NCBI GenBank assembly: GCA_963556695.1
Contig: CAUWAG010000020.1
Span: 2,790,001-2,854,000 of the forward strand
Direction: 5' to 3'
DNA: 64,000 nucleotides
Origin: Anthostomella pinea
Taxonomy: Eukaryota > Ascomycota > Sordariomycetes > Xylariales > Xylariaceae
Shown: positions 38,332 to 50,506 of the stretch, in pieces
Layout of the letters: each line of letters starts with the position of its first letter
How positions within the stretch are numbered: position 1 is the first letter of the stretch
Position numbers and translations under genes: made by a program
The notes under the pieces: model-generated
What the model saw: the letters and a program-made list of their open reading frames with translations, nothing else
Told to the model about the DNA's origin: nothing
The model's database searches: none

Positions 38332-41272
38332 GACAGCTGGGCAGCCCTATCACGCATACAAGACTACCTTCTCACCGAAGAGATGGAGGACTACCCGTGC
38401 CAACCTAGCCTAGGACCCGCCGTCGAAGTCCGGCACGCAACATTTACCTGGGACCACGGCAGTACCGAGAGTGCGGAACCAACAGACGAGGGGTCCATCG
38501 CGTACTCCCTTCCAGCAAGCGAAAAGCAGAAGGCCACGTTCACTTTACAAGACATCAACCTGTCTATCAGACGTGGAGAGCTTCTGGCCGTCATTGGAAG
38601 TATCGGCTCGGGAAAGACATCGCTGCTGTCCGCCCTGGGCTGGAGATATGCGCAAGACATCGGGCGGCGTGCTCTGGGGCGCGTCACTGGCCACCTGCCA
38701 CCAGCGCCCCTGGATTCAGAATACGACGGTGCGAGAAAACATCACGTTTGGACATCCTTTTGACAAGATGTGGTACCGCACGGTGATCCAGGCGTGCTCG
38801 TTGACCCGCGACCTCGACATCCTGTCCCATGGTGATGCCACTGTGGTGGGGGAGGGTGGCGCGGTCCTCTCGGGTGGTCAGAAACAGCGCATCAGCCTAG
38901 CGCGTGCCATGTACTCTCGTGCCGACGTGGTCTTGCTCGATGACCCCCTGAGCGCCGTTGACGCCAACGTCGGGCGCACCATCCTCGACAACGCCATCTG
39001 CGGGCAGATGTCCTTCCGGACACGCGTGCTGGCGACGCGTCGCCTGCACATGCTGCATCGATGTGATCACATCCTCTGGCTTGAGGAGGGGCGAGTGCGG
39101 GCCATCGACACGCACGCCAATCTGATGGCCCATGAGCCAGAGTTCGCACGAATGGTGGAAGAGTCCCGGGGCAGCGAGAAAGTGGCCGAGCCCCAGCTCG
39201 GGCCTGGCACCCCGGAGAGTAAACGGCGCAGCGCAGTCGCCAACCGCAGGAGTGCCATTGACGACCGCAAGAGCGCTATCGACAATCGCAACAGCTGGTT
39301 TGTGCCTGACTGGATGCACACCGAGGGGGAGCAGGAGGACAAGCTGATGCAGGACGAGGACCAGGAAACCCGCTCGGTATCGTGGAATGTGTACGGCTCC
39401 TTTGTCACGTCGAGCAAGAACGGCTTCCTCGTCGCCATGTGCCTCCCCCTCCTCGTTCTCGCCCAGGGGTGTGTCGTCATGACATCCCTCTGGCTTGCGT
39501 GGTGGAGCCAGCAGAAATTCGCCCTGTCGCGTGCCGTCTACATTGGTATATATGCCTCGCTGGCCACAGGTCAATTTGTCTTCCTCTACCTCTTCAGTCT
39601 GTCCGTGGCGACTTGCTGTGTCCGGTCGAGTCGGAACATGATGAACAAGGCGATTGGCCGCGTGCTACGTGCGCCTATCTCGTTCTTCGACACGACACCG
39701 CTTGGTCGCCTCCTCAACCGGTTCTCCAACGATGTCGAGACCATGGATCTCTCCCTCCCCGAAGCGTTGAGGTTATATCTCAACTCACTCTCCGGAATAC
39801 TGGCCATATTTGCCCTCGTGACAGTCTATTTCCATTGGGTGAGCGTCCCCTGCCTATGAAACTTCTTCTGGTTATGTCCATCCCAACTAATGTTCCGTCA
39901 GGCGGCCATCGCTGTCGGCGTCCTTTTGGGTATCCTGCTCATCCTAGCTCAATACTACCGCACTTCGGCTCGCGAGATCAAGCGCCATGAGTCTGTCTTC
40001 CGATCAGGTGCCTTTTCCCGCTTCGTCGAAGGGCTGTCGGGAGTGTCCACGATTCGAGCTTTTGGGATGCACGCGGGCTTTTCCAGCACAATGTGCGACT
40101 CGGTGGACGACATGAACAGCGCATATTTCCTGACATTCGTGAACCAACGGTGGCTGAGCTTGCGATTGGACCTCCTCAGCTCCCTCCTCATGGTGGTGTT
40201 GGGCATTTTGGTCTTGGTCGATCGCCAGAGCCAAAATCCTGCCATCTCGGGCCTCGTGCTGAGCTTGACACTCAACGCGGTCCAACTCCTTCAGGTCGTG
40301 ATCCGCGAATGGGCCGACGTCGAGAATGCAATGAATTCGATGGAGCGTCTGTACGCATATGCGAACTCGGTCCCGCAGGAGACCGACATCTCAAACGAGC
40401 TCACCCCGGCGGAGCCCGCACCAGAATATTGGCCGTCCGATGGTGACCTCAACTTCTCCAATGTGCGCATGCGGTACCGTCCAGGTCTCCCCGAAGCACT
40501 CCAGGGGATCGACATGAACATTCACGGCGGTGAGCGTGTGGCCATCGTCGGCCGGACCGGTGCTGGCAAGTCATCCATCGTCAACGTCCTCTTCCGCATG
40601 TCGGAGCTTTCGGCTGGCTGCATAAGTATCGACGGCCAGGATATATCGCAACTACGTCTGGAGGATCTGCGCACCATGCTGTCCATTATCCCCCAGGAGA
40701 CGACCCTGTTTTCAGGCACGGTGCGTACCAATCTCGACCCGTTCGATACGTACTCGGACCCGCAACTCTGGGACGCGATCCGGACGGCGGGGCTGCAAGG
40801 TGTCTTGCACCTTAGCGACGTGGTGGACGACGAAGGGGCCAACTTATCACTCGGCCAGAAGCAACTGTTGGCGTTGGCGCGAGTGCTGGTACGCCGCACT
40901 CGCATTGTAGTCTGCGACGAAGCCACGGCAGCTTTGGACACCGAGACTGACGAGCGGATACAGCGAACAATGCGTACCGCGTTCCGGGACAAGACGGTCT
41001 TGTACATAGCGCACCGCCTTCGGACCGTGCTAGCATATGACCGGATCTGTGTCATGGACCGCGGACGGGTTGCCGAGTTTGGTACGCCTTTGGAACTCTT
41101 TGGAAAGAAAGGGAGCATTTTTAGGGATATGTGCATCCGGGATGGTATCAGCGGGGGGCACATCTACGCCTCCATGAAGTCGACAGGCAAAGAACCAGTA
41201 CGGACGTTCCAGCAGCCTTTTGGCGAACCGTTTGAACAGTCCTTCGAGCAGTTTTTTGCGCAATGGGTTTGA
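38332..41272 (+). pseudogene. ABCC (MRP-type) transporter, 5'-truncated and frameshifted
   Basis: The sequence starts at the end of the first membrane domain (AAFDSWAALSRIQDYLL) and continues through NBD1, the second membrane domain and NBD2. NBD1: Walker A GSIGSGKTSLL, signature LSGGQKQRISLARA, Walker B VVLLDDPLSAVD. A linker with three RRSA/RKSA-type repeats follows. TMD2: CLPLLVLAQGCVVMTSLWLAWW and later hydrophobic spans. An intron of 63 nt (39,839-39,901) ends at the CAG before GCGGCC. NBD2: Walker A GRTGAGKSS, signature LSLGQKQLLALARV, Walker B IVVCDEATAALD. Just after the NBD1 Walker A, an extra G in a G run (38,637-38,639) changes the frame. The first membrane domain, several hundred residues in full-length family members, is not in the upstream sequence. 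It would export a metabolite if complete; as seen it cannot be a normal pump. Confidence 0.85.
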
Positions 41273-43681
41273 AGCTTGACTTACCACAGGATGCAATAGA
41301 CTATATATTTCTACATGACATCGACAGGATGAATGACTCCTAGGCCCAGAAGTGTGGCAGTACTGGATGTATTAGGTCGTGTTGCTGTGATATACGAAGA
41401 GACTTGGCCCAAAGCCGATAGTCCGTAGAAGGTGCTGACAGCACATGGTCAGGGCACCATACCTACCTACTGAGATACATCATGTCTATCACGAACTCTG
41501 CTAATATAATGCACTACCACTTGTACTACTATGTCGACCATAACAACCCGAGCGGCGCCTCTCTTTCCGCGGGTGTTGTCAAGCGCCCGATCTCTGAGTT
41601 CGAAGCTTACTTTGCCCTTGGTATAAACCCACAAGTAGGTAGGTATGTAACGTGGCATCAACGTGGGGATCATCCACACTATACGATCAAACGCAAACCC
41701 TACAGCCAAGCTTACAGGTGAAGTACTTTGCTATCACTTCTGTTGACACAGTAAACATACCCCCAGCCAAAGGCTTTTCGTAGCCGATGTCGTAATGACA
41801 TCGTATGTCGTCGGCGTACCCCAATCCCGCCACTCGTCTGGAGAAAATAGCTCCTGGTTACGGAATGGAGAATTATACGGATGGAAGACTCATGTTCGCA
41901 CAATAGCATCATCCAAACCACGTCCGTTGTGGTGAAGTTGTTTCACTTTGGGAAACATGAGTCTTTTATTGACCTTGGTGGATAATCAGGGTTGCCAGGA
42001 AAGGGGCAAAGGTACATACGGGCATCGAACCTCGCCTTGATCGGCTCTGCTAAGAGCTCCCCGGGTGTTGGGGTCTCGTCCGGGAGATGAGGTTTGGGTA
42101 TCGTAGATAGTTGTCGGTAGCTAGCTGCGATGCCTCCTGCTCGCCGATTTTGGTCACCATCTCCAACTCGGTGGTTTTCTCACCCGGAAAGAAAGGGGTC
42201 GACCCAGTCTTCGTAATCGTCATCGTTCACATTGATGGCCCCATGGCGGAACACGCAGGCGACACAGGCAGACAGGGTACCGTGAAGCTGCGCGTGCGGC
42301 ACAGAGCGCAAGCCATTGTGACCGAGCTGAAAGGGGCCATTCATCGAATGTGGCATGTGGATGTGCTATGCCGTTGCGGCTTACGCATAAGCCACACCCA
42401 CCCTCGCCCGACGCCACCCAGCAGCGACCTCAGCCCGTCAGCCGTCACACGCAAAGAGATATGTTCCTGTCCATAAGCGGCGTGGTATACCCAGTCGACC
42501 AGAGCAAATGGTAATCATGCCTTACCGCCGCGTGACCGCATGTCCAAACGAGCTGCCGCGCTTCCTACTGCCATCTACAAATAGTAGCAGACGACGTAAG
42601 AGGCTGAACAGAAACCCCGCGTGTCTTCCGCGACGCCATTCTCTGCAACAGAGCTGTTGCTGTGGTGCTGGTAATAAGCTTAATTCATCCTTCACTACCT
42701 AGTAAGCATGCTTGCCTTGATGCTGAGGGCGACAACCATCCCTGGTCAGGATTGGTAACGCACATGGTACGCTGTAGGATGCACCTGCTTAACTACCAAC
42801 AACTGGGGTTGCTGCCAGCCTGGGATGCCGATTTATACAGCTGGAGCTTGACGTATCTTCTTTGATCGGCGTCCATTCAAGGGAAGCTGGAACCATGGGG
42901 GCCAATGTAGCTGATAAAACTGGTTTCATGGCTGATGTTCCGCAACTCGCATGTCTCGAAGAATGACTGCATCGTGGCGCATTCAATGACATAAGTCGAC
43001 GACCATGTACCCATATTTGCTACGTCGACAGGGAATCTGATGCGAATGCTGGGGTTGATCTTCAGACTGGCAGTGGCAACTCCCATCCAGTTTGAGTTTA
43101 TGAAAACAGGCCTGTCCGACGTTTGACCTCACGTCATGTCGTAGAGGGGACGTGGGAGAGGGGGCCGGCCGACTCGGCCGCGCGTTAGGAGTAGATTTTG
43201 AAGGTAAAGCCGAAGGTCATATAGGCCGTCTTCCTCAAGATGGCACCTCGGAAGAGAAGGGGAGAAACGATCCAAGGAGCTCCGACGAATGAATGCATTC
43301 TTCGAGTATTGCGTATACACAGAAGAGAGAAAGCAGTCGAGTCCACTATGCCTATCAAGCCATCAGGCGCCACGCCCCTACTGTCGGTGCTGACCTTCTG
43401 CGTACGGGAGCGGCGGCGAGAGCAAGACGTCGGTGTATGCAAGGTTAGGTAGGTACTTGAGTAGAAATACTCAACGCGTGGTGGTACACAGTGTGGGAGA
43501 GCAGCGACCGGGCGTCCCTTATACTGTACATGTAGTGGGTGTGCAGAGCTCCAGCCGATGCACTCCGACGGTCCGACGCCGATTTGGGGGGTCCACTGTG
43601 GAGGAGACTTGGCCACGCCGGCTCATCTCTGTGATCTTTGTTCTTACACGGCCATATCCAGCCACGCGGCTTCAGGACAGC
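41273..43681. other. 2.4-kb intergenic, no confident gene
   Basis: I recognise no complete gene. On the minus strand about 42,325-42,190 reads as a plausible exon (AINVNDDDYEDWVDPFLSG followed by GTGAGA), but I cannot extend it or identify a family. TAGGTAGGTA motifs occur at about 41,462-41,470, 41,635-41,645 and 43,444-43,454, the last about 230 bp upstream of the dehydrogenase start. Confidence 0.45.
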
Positions 43682-45310
43682 ATGGCCGCCGCGACTCTCA
43701 AGATCGCCGTCATACCCGGAGATGGCATCGGCACCGAGGTTATGCCCTACGGCGTCCGATGTCTTCAGGCCGCCGCCCAAGCCTTTGGCCTTGCACTGCA
43801 TTTCGAGACCTTCGATTTTGCCAGCTGTGTCTTCTACCAGGAGCACGGAGAGATGCTGCCGCTCGATTGGAAGGATACTCTGCTGAAGTTCGATGCCATC
43901 TATTTCGGAGCCGTTGGCATGCCCGCTCTCGTGCCCGACCACGTCTCGTTGTGGGGGGGTTTGCTGAAGTTCCGCCGCGAATTTGATCAGGTGAATCCGC
44001 ACGCCGTCGTTAGGTATTTAGAGAGGTATTGACCAACCAGTACATCAATCTTCGTCCCTGTCGGTTGATGCCCGGCGTCCGTTGCCCGCTGGCTGGACGC
44101 CAACCCGGCGATATCGACTTCTGGGTTGTTCGAGAGAACACCGAAGGGGAGTACAGCTCCAGTATGTGTACACAGCATTCAGAAGTCCTTCAGTCCCCCT
44201 TCGGACCCTGCTTTGGGCGTCTATCTGCTCCATCGGGCCTGAGCCATGGTGCCTTTACTCCGGGGACATTCATACGAGCTCATCACTCAATTGTCTACTT
44301 ACAATGGATGACTGCTGACGTCTGGTCTCTCAAGTTGGCGGAAAGATATTTGAAGGCACCGACAGGGAGACTGTCATCCAGGAGACTGTCATGACCAGGA
44401 CAGGCGTAGACAGGGTGCTTCGTTACGCATTCGAGCTCGCCCAGAGACGGCCGCGCAAGCACCTTACCAGTGCGACAAAGAGCAACGGTATCAGCATCAC
44501 AATGCCCTACTGGGATGAACGGGTCCGTGAGATGGCGTCCAACTATCCCGACGTGGCTGTTGACAAATACCACATCGACATCTTGACTGCGCACTTCGTG
44601 CAGAAGCCAGACGGTGAGCTGATACACATCCGCACCCACACTATTGTTGGAAATTCAACATGACGCTGTGCGACCTCACTTCACGATTGCCTGCATGCTA
44701 ACGTATAGTGCATGTAGTACGTTGAAACCCCTCCCCTCTCCGTCTCTCGTTCTTTACGGCTCCCTTGGGCTCATGGTTTTCGGGGCGCTGGGAAGCAGAT
44801 TCGTGGAGACACGAATCTTGTATTAACAGCCGACAGATTTTCGATGTCGTCGTCGGGAGCAATCTGTTCGGTGACATCCTAAGTGACCTTGGGCCAGCAT
44901 GCACTGGAACCATCGGAATCGCCCCGTCAGGTAACATCAACCCGGACAAGAAATTCCCAAGCCTTTTCGAGCCAGTACACGGAAGTGCACCGGATATTGC
45001 TGGTAAGGGTATCGCAAACCCAGTCGGCATGATTGTAAGCAACTCTGTCATCTCGTTTGAAGAAGACAAGAGCGTCGTACACCCAGGGGCCCGCTGCGAC
45101 TATTCACTGACTTCGCTACAGTGGGCTGGACAGATGATGCTTCAACACTTTGGGTTCCATGATGCAGCGGGGGCGATGCTCCAGGCGATTGAGAGGGTCC
45201 TGGCAAGAGGCGAGGCAGAAGTGCTGACTGCTGACATGGGCGGCAAGGGGACAACCAAGGCTCTAGGTGAAGCTATCGAGAGCGAGATCCTGTCCTTCAA
45301 GGGCACCTGA
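43682..45310 (+). CDS. Tartrate / isopropylmalate dehydrogenase-like enzyme
   Basis: NAD-dependent beta-decarboxylating dehydrogenase of the isocitrate/isopropylmalate family, closest in motif to the tartrate/D-malate branch. Exons: 43,682-43,990, 44,041-44,161, 44,335-44,613, 44,837-45,034 and 45,122-45,310. Motifs: [111 protein letters not shown]. Introns 2 and 3 are long (173 and 223 nt). The join at intron 3 leaves the sum one base over a multiple of three; four Ts at 44,838-44,841 where three would fit suggest a one-base insertion, or I misplaced the splice. Expected product about 364 residues. Likely soluble; its link to the cluster is positional only. Confidence 0.8.
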
Positions 45311-46024
45311 TCATACAGCGTTGCCGATGCCACTGAGATGTTTGCCAACAAGACAACGCTCGCAGGACCGCTGCCACCAAGTCGCGCCCACCGTGACCCA
45401 GATGATAGTCGGAGCTCGGGGCAAGATCAGCGTGAGTCGAGCCAAGCATCGGATATGAGGTGGACGCAAGCTTGAAGATGACTGGATTATCTTGAAGTAT
45501 CTACAGTACACAGGGTAGGCATCCCATTTGAATCAAGTCATGAAGATATCGGCTCTCCTGCCCAACGCCACGTCATGTACGCCATGTCGCCCGCTCTGCA
45601 CGCTCGAGAATGGACCGCGCTATCAGCACAACCCTGGAAAGCCTGCGAATATGTAGGTGCAGGGCCATGTAATATGGGTTGCGATGATTATATATCTCGT
45701 CAGCTGCGATTGGCTCCCCGCTCCGAATCACAGATTGGCCGGCTGTCGTGAAGCGCGCCATCCGGTCATCTGTGGGCGCGGAGGTCCTCAACTACCTATA
45801 CATCCCAGCAATCACGCCATTCCGGTAGGCGTTCGCATCACGGACTAGTGATTCGAGCATCGGCCCCACCCCTGCCTTTCGAGCACGAACGCCGAGTTGT
45901 CTTTGAAAATATACCTTAGGTTACCTATATAGTATAACCAACCATGTTTCTCTCGGATGTCGGGTGTGAGGTTCTGGCGTCTATGCTCACTGCCGTCATT
46001 GGCTGGTTGTCGGAATCTAGGATC
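45311..46024. other. Intergenic upstream of the sulfatase
   Basis: No gene recognised. An upstream in-frame Met at 45,944 exists, but the sequence from 46,025 makes a better signal peptide. A CTTAGGTTACCTATATAGTA stretch at about 45,916-45,935 lies shortly upstream and may be part of the promoter. Confidence 0.5.
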
Positions 46025-48242
46025 ATGTTATTCAGCCTGAAGAAAGCGGTGCTCGCCAGCTCGTGGGCCGCGTTCCTGGTCGCAGGCAAAGCCCACGGCC
46101 ACCTGGGGAGCAAGCCCAACTTCATCTTCATCATCACCGACGATCAGGACTTGCATCTAAACTCGCTAAACTATCAACCAGCCGTGCAGCGCCACTTTGC
46201 CCAGCAAGGAACATTCTTCAGCAAACACTATTGCACCATCGCGATATGCTGCCCTTCGCGGGTCTCACTTCTGACAGGACGCGCTGCACACAACACCAAC
46301 GTTACGGACGTTAGTGCCCCGTATGGTAAATAGGAACCCACCGAGGTGACCCTCGAGATCACCGTTGACTTGTTGACAGGCGGCTATACCAAGTTCATTT
46401 CCGAAGGCTGGAACGAGAAATACCTGCCCGTGGTACGTGGCAGCCCCTATCCCATTCTGTGTCTCCCTCGGGGGTAGAACTAGCTTGATCGAGTACGGGA
46501 CGTGTCTTGACAAGATGCACTCGCCATAACTGCAATCCGTTCACATGTGCCTTGAAATGTTATCAACGCTGGCCACTGACACGTACAACAGTGGCTTCAA
46601 GACGAAGGTTATAATACATACTACACAGGCAAACTGATGAACGGGCACTCGACGACCACCTATAACGACCCCTTTGCCAAAGGCTGGACGGCAAATGACT
46701 GTATGTATACTTCAGGCCAATTGGTGTGAGATTATGACTGACAACCCAGTCTTCCTTGACCCAAACACATACATCTACTACAATGTGACAATGCAGAAGG
46801 ATCAAGATGTACCGGTGACCTACCCTGGAGAGTACTCGACAGACCTGGCTGCGGAGCGGTCTCTCGGTTTCCTCGACGATGCCATCTCCAAGGACGCGCC
46901 CTTCTTCATTGGTGTTGCTCCCATCGGACCCCGTATGTACATTTCGAGTCTCTCAATGCCCCTTCTGGCCGTGTCTCAAGAGCGAATTTCCTCTTCTAGC
47001 CTGTGTCAAGAGCCCTTGCTCCGGAGATACGCATTCCGACTCTAATTTGCTACCAGACGCGGAGACGATAAGCGGTAGCTTTAATCCACCCGTGCCAGCG
47101 AAGCGCCACAAGGATCTCTTTCCAGGCCTCAAGGTTCCCAGGACCGAAAACTTCAATCCGGACGTCGTGAGTGCGAGAGGTGAAACATCTGAGTATTGGC
47201 AGCTGACATTTCTCAGAGCAGCGGTGCCAGCTGGATCAGTCAGCTCGCGCAGCAGAACCAGACCGTCGTAGACTATAACGACGAGTTCTACCGCGCTCGC
47301 ATCCAGTCGCTGCAGGCGGTTGATGACTTGATCGAGTCCATCATCAGCCGCCTCGAGAAAGACCCTCTCGTCTACGAGAACACATATCTGATCTACACCA
47401 CGGATAACGGGTACCACATCGGGCAGCACCGGCTCGCGCCCGGCAAGACGTGTCCGATCGAAGAGGATTACAACGTCCCCTTCTTCATCCGAGGCCCAGG
47501 GATCGGAAAGGGCAAAGTCGTGTCTCTGCCCACCTCGCACACAGATATTGTGCCCACGCTATTCACGCTCGCCGGCATTCCGCTGCAGGCTGAATTCGAT
47601 GGCGAGCCCATGCCTGTGACGGCAGAGCAACTGCAAGACACGGGGCACAGGAGCGAGCACGTCAACCTTGAGTTCTGGGGTGACTCCATTCCGGAAGGAG
47701 GTTACGGCGGTAGTAAGTTTGCCCCGGACCAGAGTATGATGGCCCTTGTAGCTAAACGCGGGCTTCAGGTTCCTCCAAGAACAATACCTACAAGTCGGTG
47801 CGGGTCATTGCCCAGAGCTATGACCTTGCCTATACAGTGTGGTGCAATAATGACCACGAGATCTACGATATGAAGGTAAGGTTATGCTCCAGAACGCCAT
47901 CTCCCGCTGGTTTTTCCAGCTGCTGACCTCCGATAGTCCGACCCAGGACAGATGAATAATCTACATGGATCGGCTGGTGAAGTCTACGGATGGGATATTG
48001 AGAAGCTCACGGCACGTATTGACGGCCTTTTGTTGACGCTGAAAGCCTGCAAAGGAGCTGTGTGTACCAGGCCCTGGGCAAAGCTCCATCCTCGGGGCGA
48101 CGTTCTGAGTCTCAGTGATGCCATGAAGCCAGCCTTTGACGACTTCTACGTCGAGCAGCAGCTCAAGGTCACATTTACAGCCTGCAAGGAGGGATATCTC
48201 GCCGAGTTTGAGGGAGCTCTGGAACCCGTGGCGTATGATTGA
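46025..48242 (+). CDS. Secreted arylsulfatase-type sulfatase
   Basis: Type I sulfatase (alkaline phosphatase superfamily) cleaving sulfate esters. Eight exons: 46,025-46,325, 46,380-46,432, 46,592-46,700, 46,750-46,932, 47,027-47,166, 47,217-47,712, 47,769-47,875 and 47,937-48,242. They join in frame to 1,695 nt, 564 residues, normal for fungal sulfatases. A signal peptide (MLFSLKKAVLASSWAAFLVAG) precedes KPNFIFIITDDQD, which carries the metal-binding Asp pair. CCPSRVSLLTGR has the Cys converted to formylglycine. YYTGKLMNG and TTDNGYHIGQHRLAPGK complete the metal and substrate site. Several N-glycosylation sites are present. Intron 4's acceptor (CGGAG at 47,022-47,026) is less typical. Role: probably scavenging sulfate from extracellular esters, or acting on a sulfated metabolite. 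No lesion seen. Confidence 0.88.
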
Positions 48243-49763
48243 CGTGAGATTTCCAAGTAGTTGGCTTTGTCCACGTCAAAGTCCTGCACGAAGCTGAATA
48301 AGAATAGAACCATCGACGGCCAGCAGGGCTCATCGAGCACTTAGTATGGTGACGAATGCCATCCGCCCTCCATCCATAAAGAATCTGGACAGCTCTCTAG
48401 AGCCAAGCAAACTGTTGCATGCTCTCATTCATGCCATTCTGATCGGTTCATACGAGGTAGACCTCCTCACCACATGAGTACGCCTGCAAGAGAGCCTGTA
48501 GGTGCCACATGCACTGTTCCCGTCATCGCAGTCAGCGACAGCACCGCTTCTGGCCCTGGCTGATGCACGTTCCGAAAACCATCTGCGTCATCGTATCCGC
48601 GATCCACTACGAGGAGGCCGAGAATAGCTGGTTCCGGCCGCAGACTCGTCCGGCACAGCCGCACTCGCACCAGGCGAGGCAGAACCGGCTGCCACGGAAA
48701 TGGTGCCCTTGTCGGCTCTTGTGTCTCCAATGATTGCCTGAGAACCCGTGACAGAGGCTGTTGTTGCGTGCGGGTCGTAAGTCATTGTTTTAAGGTGAAG
48801 GTCCTTCGGGGTAGATGGTTCTGGGAAGCCATATTGGAATGGGTGCGCCTTGACGACGCCACTGGCGGAACCAACACGGGGCGAGGGCGAGGGCGAGGGC
48901 GAGGAGAAAGGAAGGCGACCTCGAGGTCAAGGCAGTAAAGTCTACCAGGACAGATGAGTGAAGGAGTGTGTTGCCAGGGCAAACGGACGGCAGTAACTTC
49001 AGATCGCAACTCTTCGGGATACAACGGTGAGAGGCAGCAGAACCACAAGTGCGGGAGTGCGGACTACTCGTGAGGTAATGCAAGCAATCGAGGTTTCCAT
49101 ATGACCGCCCGCTGGTAGATTGTAGTCTCGAACCCGGGAGCTGCGGTCCTGAGGACCTGGGGACCACCTCGAGAGGGTTAATGATAGCCAAACACACTCA
49201 TACCGCCGTAGCCTCACAGCCTCGCAACCTCGGTTATACACTGCTCGTGTCCGGGAAACTGCAGTTCCCACGTGCCAGGATCATCATGGGTCTCGGGTGA
49301 TACACTGGCAAGCAACGGCATGGAGAAATTCAAAGCAGTGCCATGGCTTGACGGCACCGTCGCCAGGCCTGTGTGTCTTCGAGGTACTCGCTATTGGAGT
49401 CTCTCTACAGGCCGTGTTTGGGAATGTGGATAATGGGCGTTGTCAGCCTGGGTTCCCTCTATTAAACTGTATATTAATAATGCCGTCCACCCCCCTCGAG
49501 AACTGTTTCCCGAACTACCTAGAACTGAGGAATGCCAAATTCCGCGGCCCTTCGTTTGTCCCAAAGCTCTGCCTCCTAGTCTGCCTTTTGTTGTTGATTT
49601 GTCGGATGGTAAAATGAGGGCGGCATTGCTGGTATGCCGAAGTCGGTGCTCGTTGTACAAGGTCACCCTCTATCGAGGCGACACGATCGATTCCAGCGTC
49701 ATCGTCGAGGAGCTTGAGAGCATCTCCGAGGCCAAAGAATCCAAGGAAGCAGGCTGCGATAGA
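48243..49763. other. Intergenic, no confident gene
   Basis: Small frames on both strands look like noise. One on the minus strand (48,785-48,588), Ala/Ser/Gly-rich, has no family resemblance. A (GAGGGC)4 run lies at about 48,880-48,905. A minus-strand GGTTCGAGACT near 49,130 resembles a pol III B box, but no good A box lies at the right distance. Confidence 0.45.
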
Positions 49764-50506
49764 TCAGTCATGCATCGATCTGATGTTCTCGATTAAGGTG
49801 CCCTCGTCATCTGTCGTGGCCCTGGCCCGCAGTCGCTCCTCGCGCGTCATGGTGTGCAATATTCGCGGCATAGGTTTTGGAAAACAGAGGTCGTAGTGCA
49901 CCGATATGTTGACTTGGTAGCCGAGGGTTCCCCGACCCGCAATGACAGTTTTTGAGATGCTGCATAGAGCCTTGAGAGCACTGAGCTTCGTGCCGTAGGA
50001 GCTTTCTGGTTTAGTTCGCTGCTCGATAGCTTCAACGCATTTCCTGATTTTGGAGAAGGCATCTCCAGCCGCCGAACACTCTCCGTTTGCGTTTAGCACA
50101 CGTCACGCGTCTTTTCTGTAACGGTCAAAGCTGATGGTTTGTTGCCTGTGCGTCTGTACATGTTGCTGGTGCGCCGTGGCAACGGCTGCCTGTGCCGACG
50201 GCGACACAGTCACCAGGCTGCCGATGAGGCTTCGGACCGTGTCTGTGTCCAACTGTGCCACCATATGCGCATAGTCTAGTTGGGGCGCAGCGGCTGGCGC
50301 AGCGGCTGGGGGTGTTGATCTCGTCGGCGCAGCCGGTTGAATATGGCGGCGGCACTTCGGCGGAGGCCCTTGACAGTGAGGCCCTGGACGTCGTACCCCA
50401 GCTCGTCGTCGAGCTCAGGAGGCCAGCAACAACTGCAATTGAGCTGGCCACAGCCACAGCCGCGGCAGTCGACCTCTCCCCGTCGTCTCTTGGCGGCGCG
50501 AGGCAT
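49764..50506 (-). pseudogene. Unidentified fungal gene, decayed
   Basis: Three pieces on the minus strand read as parts of one protein. The N-terminal piece (50,506 downward) starts PRAAKRRRGEVDCRG and reaches LDDELGYDVQGLT. The middle piece, in another frame, includes PQLDYAHMVAQLDTDTVRSL and QQTISFDRYRKDA. Then an in-frame TGA (50,103-50,105) sits where TGG would give Trp, and the frame continues RVLNANGECSAAGDAFSKI, SSYGTKLSALKALCSISKT and MTREERLRARATTDDEGTL to a stop. The TGG-to-TGA change is of the C-to-T type that RIP makes. The sequence looks like a helical protein with a basic N-terminus, but I cannot name its family. One frameshift (about 50,290-50,330) plus one stop indicate a pseudogene. 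Confidence 0.5.

Noticed and set aside
42190..42417. Minus-strand exon-like segment ending in GTGAGA
   Set aside because: Could not be joined to further exons and no family recognised; left as a note only.
48588..48785. Minus-strand Ala/Ser-rich small ORF
   Set aside because: Low complexity, no signal or context; too weak to call a gene.
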